Shown here: piece after piece, positions 26,301-37,949 of the stretch
Position numbering within the stretch: position 1 is the first letter of the stretch
Layout: each line of letters opens with the position of its first letter
From: Thuidium tamariscinum
Lineage: Eukaryota; Streptophyta; Bryopsida; Hypnales; Thuidiaceae
DNA length: 64,000 nucleotides
Assembly (NCBI GenBank): GCA_947034885.2
Contig: OX344749.2
Coordinates: 11,547,501-11,611,500, forward strand
Direction: 5' to 3'
Made by a program: the position numbers and the translations under genes
Notes under the pieces: generated by a model
What the model was told of the DNA's origin: nothing
Databases searched by the model: none
Seen by the model: only the letters and a program-made list of their open reading frames with translations

Positions 26301-29300
26301 ATAGCTTTCTATTCATAGTGTTTGTCATCTTCTAATTGGTGTTTGTGCGTCTGGGCTTGATTTTGGGACAGGTCTCTCCCACTCTTGCTCCCTGCTGTGG
26401 AAGAGGGAATATTTAATGATAATTGGCGTATTCGGCAGAGTTCTGTGGAACTTCTTGGCGACTTACTATTCAAGGTTTTCTCATGACATTGTTTGAACTA
26501 TAGAATTAGTTGTTAGTTGCTGCGTGGATTCATTCTTTTTTATCGTGTTCCTCATTTTTAAAATGTATTAATTGTATTACTGCCGTGTTCTATACTTTTC
26601 TTTTTGTAGGTGGCAGGAACTTCTGGTAAAGTGGTAATTGACGGAGGAAGTGATGACGAGGGCGCAAGCACAGAGGCTCATGGTAGAGCCATTGTTAACA
26701 TTTTAGGTGCCGAGCGCCGGAATGAGGTCTTGGCTGCAGTGTATATGGTGCGGTCCGACGTTAGCCTTGCTGTTCGACAGGTAAACCACTATACTTGCTA
26801 TTGCGCTTCACTCTTGCAAGGTATTACTCCTGCAATCTTTCATACGGCGTTCGATTTGTTCTTCATTATATGTGCAACGCAATTCAAAGCTGCAAGTTCT
26901 TACTCCTGCAATTCTGCATTGTTTGTACGGTTTGTAGGCGTCGCTTCATGTTTGGAAGACAATCGTTGCGAATACACCGAAAACGTTGAAGGAGATTATG
27001 CCAGTTTTAATGAGGACTCTAATTGACTCTCTTGCCTCCGCCTCGTCTGAGCGTCGGCAGGTAGATTATCACAAAACGAGATTTGAAAATTTCTGAGTCA
27101 AAGTTGAAGAGTTTACTGTTTCTTTCTGAAGAGAGGCTCAGATACTCTATGCTCTGCTGCTTTTAGTCGTTCCTGGTGAAATGAGCATGCCAATTTTGTA
27201 CACTCAGGTTGCTGGACGGTCACTTGGTGAGCTTGTTCGGAAACTAGGTGAAAGGGTTCTTCCGTCTATAATCCCCATCTTGGCAAAGGGTCTCGAAGAC
27301 CCAGTTCCAAGCACAAGACAGGTATTTATCTTTGCCAACTTTTAATCTTGATTACTCGTCTCATCTCTCGTGCGTTTCAATGTCTTTCCTTATGACTTTT
27401 ATTTTATGCAGGGTGTATGCATGGGGCTAAGTGAAGTGATGGGAAGTGCCGGCAAGCACCAATTGGTGTCCTACATGAGTGAACTAATTCCTACTATCCG
27501 CAGAGCACTCTGTGACAGGTTCGTGAGCATTATTTCATTACCATCATTCTATGACTGAAATTTGACCTGATTAGCCCCTGAAGGAACATTTTCCTTCCGA
27601 GGTACAAATTGCGAGTGTGGGTAGGCTCCTGCAATGCCAATTGTTATTGTGGTTTTCTGAAACTTCGATTTATGCCCTTTTGAAAGTGTGAAAATGTACT
27701 AGCTTTGCGGGGATATATATTTTCTTTTCACCAGACCTTTGAATAACTTCTGCTGTCATAACTGGAAAAGGGTGGACATCAGGGAGTTTAAAAATACATA
27801 TAACTTTAATTTTAAACTAATAGAAAGTAATTATATTGTACAATTGATCATTATCTACAAAAGAATCTTTGATTCGTTCAATATTGATTAGTAAGGATAG
27901 ATTTATGATGACTTATGAATCGTTGGCACTTGCGGCATCTTCTTGAAAATCAATTAATTAATTATTCTTTGCCATAGAAATGGCAGTTTGAGTGATCTTC
28001 AGGGAGTAATCGACTGTCATATGCAAGCAATTGTTTCAAAGTTGATTTGGTTTGTGTTATGTATTTCTGCAGAGAAATGGTAGTCCGTGAAGCAGGAGGC
28101 TTAGCTTTCAGCACATTGTTCAAGGTATGTTCATTTAGAAACGTAGTTCCCATTGAGACCTTTATTATCGTTTCACGGAGCTCTTCCTTTCGTCCTTTGT
28201 ACACGTTATACTTTCATGTAACTTTCTATTTCTTGTTTTTTGGTTCGCAAGTTTTGCATCCACTAGAAGAGTATGTGTGCATGGCGAAGATGAAAAGGAG
28301 TTCTGCAATCTTGCAAGGCTTAGCTTCCAAGTAGTGTTTCATACCAAGATACTAACTAGAGCGCCTTTTGGTGATAACAGAGCGCCGGAATGCAAGCGGT
28401 TGATGAGATTGTCCCTGCACTTCTTCATGCACTAGAGGATGATGAGACGTCTACTACTGCTCTGGATGGCTTAAAGCAGATTCTTAGGTAAATCGAGCTT
28501 CATGAAGTTTGTTGCAACTGTTCCACTATAGATCTTCTAAACCCCACGCTTCAACTCATTATAGTTGTGTCAAATGGTGCAATACATCTTTCTTGCATAA
28601 GCTAATGCGTGTTCATGAGCAATTCGCTTTGCTCATATTTTGAGAATATGATTCCTACAACTTTCATTTCTTGTGTACTTCGGATTTTGTCCCTTCCCAA
28701 AGAGTAGTTATGCTCACCTCTTGTTCTTTACTGTGAGCAGTGTGAGAACAGCTGCAGTACTTCCACACATCCTTCCAAAGCTCGTACAAGTTCCTTTGAC
28801 GTAAGCACCTTCCATATTCGTCTTTATCTTTTATTTTTGGTACTGGGTGTGCTGAATATCAATGAGACTATTCTTGTGTTTTAGGAATTTGGTTGTCGTG
28901 TTTGTACAGAGCTTTCAATGCCCACGCCTTAGGAGCTTTGGCTGAGGTAGCAGGCCCTGGTTTGAATGTCCACCTTTCAACTGTGCTACCACCCTTGATA
29001 TCGACTATGGGAGGTGACGATGAGGTAAATATATAATCCACAACGATTTCTACTCGTTTGATTAAGCTAGTGTAAACATATTCAACATCTTTACTTAGTG
29101 GAGTTTGTCTGAGTTTGTACTTGTTGCTGGATATTTTGCCGTGTTTGCAGTCTATTTCACCTCTAGCAAGGCGTGCAGCCGAAATAGTGGTGTTGGCAGT
29201 TGACGATGATGGACTTGAAACTCTAATTTCAGAACTCCAGCGAGGCTTGGGTGACACACAGGTGTGCTGGTTAATCCCAAATTATCTTACACTATTGTTG

Positions 29301-32300
29301 CTGCTGGTGCACTTGTTCTGTTCAGTTTTGTTGCTGACTGTCGTCCACTTCTCTGCAGCCTGCTGTGAGAAGAGGATCTGCTCACCTTGTAGGTTTCTTC
29401 TTCAAGAATACTAAACTTGATATTGAAGAGGAAGTGCCCAACCTACTGACGACATTGGTAGTAATGCTCACTGATAATGATTCGAGTACAGTCAAGGTAC
29501 TTCAAATTCATGTCATTGCCTTCCTGTATATTTGAATTGGCTTTCTGCATATTGTGTTTCTACTCCCATCAATAACTTTGAGCACTGCACTTATGACATT
29601 TATACCGATTGTGTTGCATCAGGCTGCTTGGGAGGCTCTTGGCAATGTTATCGGGACTGTCCCTAAGGAATCTTTGCCTTCTCTATTAAAAGTTGCTCGC
29701 GATGCTGTTTCAACTGCCAGAGACAAGGAACGTCGTAAACGCAAGGTGAGAATCCCTTATTCCATCAATAACTTCAGTCTGCCGCCTGTGCATTAGGCTT
29801 ATTTGAGTGTTGTTATCTTGATAATTCATTGGTAAAAATGAGCCTTCGGTGTCTCTTGTTTTAATATGCACTATCCAATTAAAGAACTTCGTAGTACTAC
29901 CTCCAACTGAAATTACTGTTGATGCTTGAACAGATCTCCCATCTTAGGGTAAATTATGATGATTCTTACGGATTGGCTTCCTATGTGAAGTAATCAGGGC
30001 AGCGAGTAGTGCTGCCTCACTAGAGAGAAACATGTCTAGAATTGTGGAATTTTTATATATGGTGTTCTCATCCAAACTACCTGTTAATGTTGTTTTATAC
30101 ATCTACTGCTGTGCTTTCCTCAGGGTGGACCTATCCTCATTTCCGGTTTCTGCATACCCAAGGCCTTGCAGCCTATATTACCAATTTATCTTCAGGCAAG
30201 TGCACGATTAAAACCTCAGAGCCACATGTACAATTTCTAGTTCTCTACAAACCATAATTAAAGTTGGCGGCATGAGAAATGATCTATGTGCTTTAATTTA
30301 TTGTGGGCTTGATTTTTTTGGTTGCTATCGTGAGCAGAGCCTTATGAGCGGCTCATCAGACACAAGGGAACAGGCAGCAGATGGACTTGGAGAATTGATC
30401 GATGTCACTAGCGAAAGTTCGCTGAAAACTTTCGTTGTTCAAATTACTGGGTAATATTTCTCGGCTTGTGCATTTGACATGGTTTTTCTGTTTATATTGC
30501 TTGGAATTTCTTCTGAAATGCCTTCTTGTGTGCAGGCCCTTGATCCGGATTATAGGAGACAGGTTCGCTTGGCAGGTCAAAAGTTCAATCCTGGGCACCC
30601 TTGGGGTGCTGATCAATAAGGGTGGAGTCGCCCTGAAGCCTTTCCTTCCTCAATTGCAAACGACCTTCGTAAAATGCCTGCAAGATAATAATAGGTGTTT
30701 TTACGCTACCCTTTACTACTTACTGTACAGAGAACGTTCCGTATCTAAGTAGCATGTACAATGAAAAATCTGTCAAAATATCCTAATATTGAAGTTTGAT
30801 TTTGCTGTATCTGTCCATGTTGTCTGGGCAATCATTAAATAAACAAAAAATTGATTTGCTTTTCTTTTTCTACTCAGGCCTGTGCGTTCAAGAGCGGCTT
30901 TGGCTTTGGGCAAACTTACCAGACTAAGTACTCGTGTAGATCCTCTCGTTGGAGACCTGCTTTCGGGCCTGCAGGTCTGTCTACTTGCCTTGATTGTTTT
31001 TCATCAATGCTCCACGTCAAAATCCTCCTGCTTTGAGCTTTTACTTGCCCTGCACACTTTCTCGCAGGGCTCACAACGTTGTAACTTACTCAGGAGGAGA
31101 GACCTGACAGTTATTAAATGTGACAGTCTGCAGAAGGGGGAGTTAGGGAAGCAACTTTAGTAGCTCTAGAAGGGGTTATGACTCATGCTGGCAAGAGTGT
31201 CAGTGCACCTGTGAATGCGCGCTTATTGACGAGTCTACAAGGCATGCTATCCTCAGAGGAGGATGTTGTCAGAACTTCTGCCGCGAAAACTCTGGGCATT
31301 GTTTCCCAGGTTTGTTAACGTACCTATTTTCTTAACTTCATTTCTATTATTGGTTCTAGCACAAACTATAATTGTAAATGAGGCACCAAGTGACTATTCA
31401 ATGCTCTGTTTAATTCTTGTTCCTCAATTATATTGCAAAGTGTTGCGGATGTTTCTGGTTTCTTACCTATATGTCGGGTTGTTGTTAGCATGTTGGAGAT
31501 GCGGAATTTTCCGCGTTTCTGCAATCGATGTGTGCAGTGAGCCTTTCTCAGGCCTGGACTCTCCGACACGGCTGCACACTGGCCTTGGCTTCTATTCTCC
31601 GACATGCTTCTGGTCGTGTTTCTTGTTCTCAAGCCCTACTTCAGACTGTAGTTGGGTGCTTGAAAGTTAGGGCAAAGGATGATAAGGTATGAAATGGTGC
31701 ACTGTTATCTCGTGCAGGGTTTATCTTGTTTCTTGTTAACTTGGTTTTGCCTTTCCACGGCACCTGTCTAACCACTATGTTTATCAGGTTCCTGTCCGGG
31801 AAGGCGCAGCTCAAGCTTTGTCCAGGCTACTGGTTTCTCTAGTCGTGGAGCGTGTATCACCGTCTTCTGTTGGGGAACTGATACCGGTTTTATGCTCGCT
31901 ATTGACGGACTCTTCCAGTGATGTTCGGAGGCGCGCTCTAAGATCTGTTAAAGCACTGGCGAAGGTCAGCACCATGCTGTACTACTAATGCTCGTTGTCC
32001 AGGTGCAGCTTATTGGGCATAGTAAACTTGGAATTCAGCTAAATTGTTGTTTGATCGTTTGTGTTGGACAGGTAAACCCAGATGGATTAGTTCCAGCTGC
32101 TGGAAATGGCGTTGGCTTATGCTTGAAAGATAATAGTGCTCCTGTGCGATGGGCGGCGGAGCGTTGTGCATTTCATTTATTTCAGCTCGGTCAAGGTCCA
32201 AAAAGTTCATCATTTCTCAATTTATTGAAGTTTTGCGATTCAATCAGAATTCACGATCATTTCCTAGTTAAATTCTAGTGAGTAGGTCGATTGCAAAATT

Positions 32301-32692
32301 CTTCATTGGTAGAAAATGGAAGTATCCTGTACTAAATATTCCTGTACTAATGTCTTCATTTCAACTATACTATCCTGAACTAATCAGCACTTTGTTCATA
32401 ACAGGTGCTGAGAACGTACAAGCTGCTCAAAAGTATATTACTGGGCTAGATGCTCGCCGAATCGCTAAACAGCCGGAAGTGAGGTATATCAGCAGAACAG
32501 ACTTTATCAGCATTTGACTACTATATCTCTGCCAATGTGTCTTGTTAAACTTTTGCCTGCGGTTTACTTTGATCCATTGCCTAACAATATTGGTGTTCAT
32601 GTGGCTTTCAACTCAATATGTTCTGATCATAGCTTCTTGCTGATTTCAGCGATGACAGCGAGGACTCGGAATCGGAAGCTCTAGCGGGGTGA
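11385..32692 (+). CDS. GCN1: GCN1 / ILITHYIA, translational activator of GCN2 (HEAT-repeat giant)
   Basis: Ribosome-associated scaffold that activates the kinase GCN2, and so eIF2-alpha phosphorylation. Sixty exons keep phase throughout; 7866 nt, 2621 aa, near the usual plant length. Exons: 11385-11505, 12242-12621, 12758-12883, 13193-13577, 13796-13942, 14097-14281, 14425-14551, 15046-15119, 15333-15409, 15672-15711, 15879-16045, 16239-16425, 16731-16808, 16939-17058, 17274-17333, 17741-17860, 18374-18452, 18692-18870, 19076-19369, 19574-19690, 19887-19988, 20112-20261, 20385-20552, 20678-20854, 20973-21095, 21418-21498, 22446-22562, 23005-23177, 23294-23371, 23667-23814, 24020-24142, 24290-24346, 24538-24648, 24917-25108, 25211-25384, 25580-25690, 25794-25863, 26119-26197, 26372-26474, 26610-26780, 26938-27060, 27208-27321, 27412-27518, 28073-28124, 28381-28487, 28741-28800, 28910-29024, 29151-29261, 29359-29496, 29623-29745, 30124-30195, 30338-30450, 30536-30694, 30878-30974, 31127-31309, 31489-31686, 31788-31964, 32072-32195, 32405-32483, 32650-32692. 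HEAT repeats run almost throughout. The eEF3-like core starts near residue 1330 ([18 protein letters not shown]); other hallmarks are [33 protein letters not shown] and YITGLDARR. The C-terminus is acidic ([10 protein letters not shown]). The N-terminal third is more divergent. Introns 27 and 51 are GC-AG; the rest are GT-AG. Confidence 0.97.
21499..22445 (+). other. Longest GCN1 intron (intron 26), AT-rich
   Basis: At 947 bp this is the largest intron of the gene, where most are 80-350 bp, and it is markedly more AT-rich than its neighbours. It may contain an old insertion, but no terminal repeats or coding remnant were recognised. Confidence 0.5.
22563..23004 (+). other. GC-AG intron (GCN1 intron 27)
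   Basis: The upstream exon ends CAAAAG and the intron starts GCATGC; it ends CTGCAG. Ending the exon there keeps phase 0 and joins MPSQK to DNASVLV, as protein homology needs. No GT near the junction gives a homologous join. Confidence 0.8.
30196..30337 (+). other. GC-AG intron (GCN1 intron 51)
   Basis: The exon ends LPIYLQ (CTTCAG), followed by GCAAGT, the classic GC-donor consensus; the acceptor is GAGCAG. Phase 0 and the conserved join to [14 protein letters not shown] support it. Confidence 0.88.
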
Positions 32693-33640
32693 CTATAGTT
32701 ATGATTGCTCATAAAGCCTGTAGTGATATGGCTTCAGGCTGGTGATTGAGACTCTGCTGAAATTACTATAGCTACCTTGAGGGTGTAGGATAGTTAGCAT
32801 ATGAGATTGTCTGATATCCTGATCACCCTGTTTCTGAGGCTCCTCTTAGCAGCTTACGGCTTCAATTTTGTTTGCTTTCGATGTACCGAAACACGTGTCT
32901 GAGGACATTCATGATTTCAGTCGCACAAAAGGGCCACATATGAGTAGATTGAGGGTGCTCTCGTGCAGTTTTTAGAGGGTCCATCCATCATGCACTTCCT
33001 TCACTTACCAATTGTTTAGCATCCGAACCAAATTGTTGCTTGCTTTGAAGCCTCACCTTTAGAGTTGTAGGCGCAAAAGTGATGATTAGCTAACCTGAAG
33101 TGGCCAGGGTGTGCGTGTTTGGTCTAGTCACTGCTTCCAAGTTACCTCTTCGTGGTTTCCTGTGTGATTTTATCTTGTGAGCAGTTAGGGATCTTGGAAT
33201 CTTTTGAACGAAAATATAAGTTGAAGCACCTATTACCATGGAATTTCAAACATTGGGAGGGGTCCATTATCCCTTAATAGGATGCTAGAAGTCATTTTTT
33301 AGTCAATGAACGACAGAATCCATGGACAAAAGTGCTACCATTCACCCCTAGAATTTTATGGAGATTGGAGAAGAGCAAGTCTTGTAGAGTACAGTACATT
33401 AGTTTGGCTTCCAATGAGTGGTTTTGGATTAACCGTGGACCACTGCGAGTGCCATTTTGTGGTGTTTGGATGACAATCCACAGTCATTTGAAAAGGTTAC
33501 ATATTTTTTTCGTTCATTTTTTTAATGACCTTTTATGTTGAGTTACAAAGAGTATCCAATTGAAATTTTACTCCAACTAATTTTTGCTTTCATGTAAGGT
33601 AAGAGGTCCCATAATGGACCATCTAAGGGCTGAAACAGAA
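32693..33640 (+). other. GCN1 3' UTR and flank; nothing else seen
   Basis: Base composition stays moderate for a few hundred bases after the GCN1 stop and then becomes AT-rich, as expected for a 3' UTR running into intergenic DNA. No canonical poly(A) signal was pinpointed and no ORF is supported. Confidence 0.45.
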
Positions 33641-33650
33641 TTTCAGGGAG

Positions 33651-33773
33651 GTAAAACTTCTAGAAATATTTTTCATTAAATTTTCTTTGAAAGACAAGTA
33701 GAATTGACATCTAACCCAAGTCGTTTCATATTTTTCTTGAGCTTTGTCGAATTAGTTATCAAATTTGAAGTTG
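33651..33773 (+). repeat. Dispersed repeat copy (paired with 55623-55741)
   Basis: This segment aligns in the same orientation with 55623-55741. Shared pieces include TAGAATTGACATCTAACC and TTTCATATTTTTC. Both copies are followed by a similar spacing of GTACA / TGTAC inverted words. Probably an eroded interspersed transposon family. Confidence 0.55.
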
Positions 33774-33783
33774 AAAGGGCATA

Positions 33784-33899
33784 GGGCTCTAAAATGGTGC
33801 CCTAGCTAAAATGTACACTGTTAGTACACTATTGAAGACTATGAAAAAGAAACATGTACAAGTACTGTACATTTAAGGTAGGGCACCATTTTAGAACCC
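33784..33899. mobile_element. 116-bp foldback element
   Basis: Left arm GGGCTCTAAAATGGTGCCCT (33784-33803) is matched by its near-complement at 33880-33899, ending TTTTAGAACCC. Inner ATGTACA/TGTACAT words extend the stem. It has the size and structure of a small MITE. No clear target duplication was seen. Confidence 0.6.
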
Positions 33900-36800
33900 G
33901 CTCCATTTAAGAGCCTTCTACCTTAGTTGAGAAGAAAATATAGAAAACAGATGGTAAAATTTGCCACTTTAGTGTATTTTGAGAAATTGAGTAAATCTAA
34001 AATTTCTTCACAAAAATGATATTTTTTGAATTTGAGCGCCACTAATGAAATGAAGGTCCTCTACTTTAGTTTCTACCCCAATTGGAATTTTGTAAGAGAT
34101 TGTAATATATGATATTTTATTGCAATTTGAACTTTGGATGTATTTTCAATGTCTACTACAATCTATTTATAAATACACATGGAAATATTGAGCTTACGTG
34201 ATGATGTTTGTCATTGCAATTTACACACATGGTGAAATTTTCAGATTTTTTGACATAAATTTCTATATGATATGATTTTTTCTTCACTTTCTCTTCAAAA
34301 ATTCTTGAGAAAATCAGTTTCCTCAAAAAAATCTAAATTTTTGAAAACTAGAGAAGACATGTAATTCCATCTTTGAAAAATAAAGTTAAAAATTTCATAC
34401 ATATCTAGTTCCAAAATGGAAACAAATTGAGTAATGACCAATTAGGCTTGAAATCAATGATTGTATGTCTATCCTTTAAGGGTTAACTAATGATAAGAGC
34501 ACTTAATGGCATCAAGATTCGTGGGGTTTTTTTCAGTGAAGTATCACCTTGTTTGACAAATTCTAGCCTTTGTAGATTAGTCCTTGGCACTTCCACAAAT
34601 ATTGCAAAGCCAAAAAAGTGATGGATGGCCAAATAGAAAACCTTGGTTACTATACCTAATGTTAGAAGCTTTTTTGTAAGGCATTGATTGTGGAACATAA
34701 ATGTAGGTAGATTGTACATTGAATAGGGGTTTTAAGGATATCTATACTAATTAGTTGACATCCCTCACAATGTAAATACCTATCTCTAGTGTACATTGAT
34801 AGTTATTGAAGTGTATGGGGTCTATACATCATCAAACATCTACAATTTTTCAAAATTAATCCCTTTAATTTTTTGGTCCCTTTAAAATCCCTATTCAATA
34901 TAGATAGCTTATTATTTAGGTCAAAAAAATAAACTACCTAAAGTCAACCCACATTCATATTCTAAAATGTCTACCATTTATACAAATTACCCCTTTAATG
35001 ACTGGTCAACAACTTTTGGGTCAAATTTTGGACTCTTTCAATGTTCACAAAATATCTAATTTCATAAAACTCAAAGAAGAATGCTTGTAAACTCTATCTT
35101 TATACAATTCAAACAAAGCCAATTTGAAGGAAATCTTATAAATATTGCATCAGTTGTGTTTACTCAAACTTGAACGCCCTAGAATTTTCCTTTGTTGTTT
35201 CCAGTATGTAGATGAAGTGTGTCATTTTGTATTTGCCTCAATCTATACTAGGCTGTATATTGTGTTTTATGATAGAATATGTGAATGAGTCCTTCTCTTT
35301 ATGCTTCACACAATTGACCAATTTGATTGTATATCTTGATTGTTGACATGCTTGCATACACTCATATTTGTTTAGGAAAATAAGTATTTTTTAAGAAATG
35401 TTGTCAGTGAAGCATGTTGAAACTTGTACATACCTTCACCAATTCAAATGATTTTTTTGGAATGTGACTTCTAAAAGAGGTAGGAAAATTGTCAAAGAAT
35501 CCCATGAATGCCCGGAATATGTAGTGAAAGTTATACTCTATTGTAGCAGACAGTATTGTGTACCTATCACATTAGTTGTTCACAACATATGACTTTTCCA
35601 AGACAAATAAAAAAGATGTGCACTATTGAATCACCTTCATTTTTTATTTGGTTGAAGTTGAAGTTTTGTAAAATCAATCCATATGGTTGATTCTCATATT
35701 TCATCTTGAGTGGCCACAAAATTCCACTTCTTTAAGATTGTATATAAAAATTGTGCTCGGCCTCCAAATTAACTACGGTCATCAAATAATTAACAATGGC
35801 ACCAAAGTACCTTAACCCTACAAGACTAAGCTCCATTTTTTTGGCAAAAGAGGAATTTTGGGCAAATCACCACAAGTAGAGTCTTTATTTTTATTTTTTG
35901 CAACTTTTACTCAACATGTAGATAATAGATAAAGAATATTTTTCAAACACAACAATATTCATAACTTTTGACTACATGGTTTAAAAGTTCTTGTTTGATA
36001 CATAGTTTTTTCCTTGGTTGGACAATCCAAGAAGATCTTAAAAAAATGACATTTTTTATAAACAAAATTTAATTTGGTATTCTAGATTTTTATATAGATA
36101 GAAAGCTTTGAATCATTCTTCTTGACTAATGAGATGAAAGTTATGAGGAATTTTAGTTTGTGGGCAGTCATAGATCCTCTACTTGAAATAAATCTTTGAA
36201 GTTTGAAGTCCAAAATTGAACTCAATTTTCAATTTTTTTTGGAAGAAAAATTTTAGAATTTAGATTGTTTATTATAATATTACAATCCTTGGAATTGGCA
36301 TTTTTCATTTCCATGACTAAGGTCTTAACAATTTAGTGTTTTAAATCATTCTCTTCTTCTTTCTACCTCCTATTTTTTCCTATATGATGTATGAATCTAA
36401 ATGTTCTAAAAATTTTCATGTATATAGCCAACCTATCTTGAAGAATGATTCCAAAGAATCTTCACTAACATGGACATATTTTGACGCAAATGTGACCTTG
36501 GGAAGTTCAACTACCTTGTTTTTATAAGGGCCCCTCCAAAAGATATTTGTCAATTTCAATGCTAATAATTTGCAATCTACATGGTGATAATTTCTTGAAT
36601 TTTTTCTAAATTTTTTCAAACCAATATACTACAAGATCCTACTTTTACAAATATTAAAAAAACATTCTAAATTTTGATACTTTAGTAGAATTGAAAATTT
36701 TAGAGCGTTTTTGGTAAAAACTCATTGTCAAAGAACTTTTAGGGGTTAATAAGTGAGATCTCATGTACTATATCCTTTTATGAATTATACAAACATATAA

Positions 36801-37390
36801 AAAACCAATATAAAATGTCCAAGGTTTTGTGCTAAATGGTACTGAAATGTCATTTATCTCAAAATTTCAATGGTTGATTATATGATCCAAAAGGCTTTCT
36901 CATTCGGATTCACAAATTTTTTAAGTTTAAAAAGTTCTTTGAAGTCACAATGTGACAATGTGACAAAAGTGGTATATCACCCAGGTCAATTAATTAGCCG
37001 CCCCTCCCCTCTTCTCTCAAAAGATTTACAAGCCATTGATTTTTTTTTTTTAAAATTCCTTTGTAATCACCATTGATTTTTTAAAAATTCCCAAGCCATT
37101 GATCATGTAAGATTTAATCTAAACCATTCAGATACGGATATGGATACTCTACATATAATATATGGATTATATGGATATGGTCCAGATACAATCCGAATCC
37201 GAATATGAATATGAACACAGGATCACTTGTCCCATAATGTTTGTCAATCAATTGCTTTCAAAAAATTACAAGAGAAGAGAGGGGGGGAGGAAAATGAAGA
37301 TATAATAATTTAAATTTTAAATTTTAAAATTCTTTGGCTTGAAAGAACATGCCAAGTGTACTAAACCCAAATTAAAATTTAAAATTTTTT
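33900..37390. other. AT-rich spacer with no recognisable gene
   Basis: About 3.5 kb of AT-rich DNA with only short ORFs. Around 37120-37230 there is a low-complexity stretch rich in GGATATGG/ATCCGAATC-like words. No gene, tRNA or complete element was seen. Confidence 0.5.
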
Positions 37391-37908
37391 AGGATTGGTA
37401 GTTATTGCCACTTTTTGGTACATTGTTCAGACATTAGAGAAAATTTGGACTCTCTAGAGAGCCACTAAGAAGTGGCGGAAGAGACCCCTCATTACATTTA
37501 TTTAGCATGAGGCAGAATTTTTTCCCTATAGCTGTGATGTACAAGTGTCTCATGCTCAACAGTGCAGCCAAATGTCAGAGCTTTGAAATATAAACTCTTC
37601 AACTTCATTAGACAAAAGTTGTAAAAACTGACATATTTTGCGTGGCAATGAAGATATTCACACAAGCTCAACCGCATCTTCTGTGAAGAATCAGGCACTT
37701 TATACAGAAATTAGGCTTACACAAAAATCTTTATATAGACCGTCTTGTCAAAGTTAGACGGCCTTCTGGAGAGTCCACATTTTCTCTAATGCAATGCACC
37801 AACACAAAAATCTTTATATAGACCGTCTTGTCAAAGTTAGACGGCCTTCTGGAGAGTCCACATTTTCTCTAATACAATGCACCAAAAAGTGGCAGTAACT
37901 GCCAATCC
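37391..37908. mobile_element. TIR element of about 520 bp
   Basis: The left end (37391-37463, starting GGATTGGTAGTTATTGCCAC) is the inverted near-copy of the right end (37843-37908, ending GTAACTGCCAATCC). Roughly 60 aligned bases show few mismatches plus one 7-nt gap. No transposase is inside, so it is non-autonomous. Target duplication not identified. It ends only about 40 bp before the first exon proposed for the next gene. Confidence 0.72.
37719..37884. repeat. 83-bp perfect-phase tandem duplication inside the TIR element
   Basis: Copy 1 is 37719-37801 and copy 2 is 37802-37884, differing by about one base (GCAATGCACC versus ACAATGCACC). The unit includes the inner half of the right terminal repeat. 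The near-identity implies a recent duplication. Confidence 0.85.
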
Positions 37909-37949
37909 ATACAAGTCACAATGTACTGAAAAGTGGGAGTCACTCCTAG

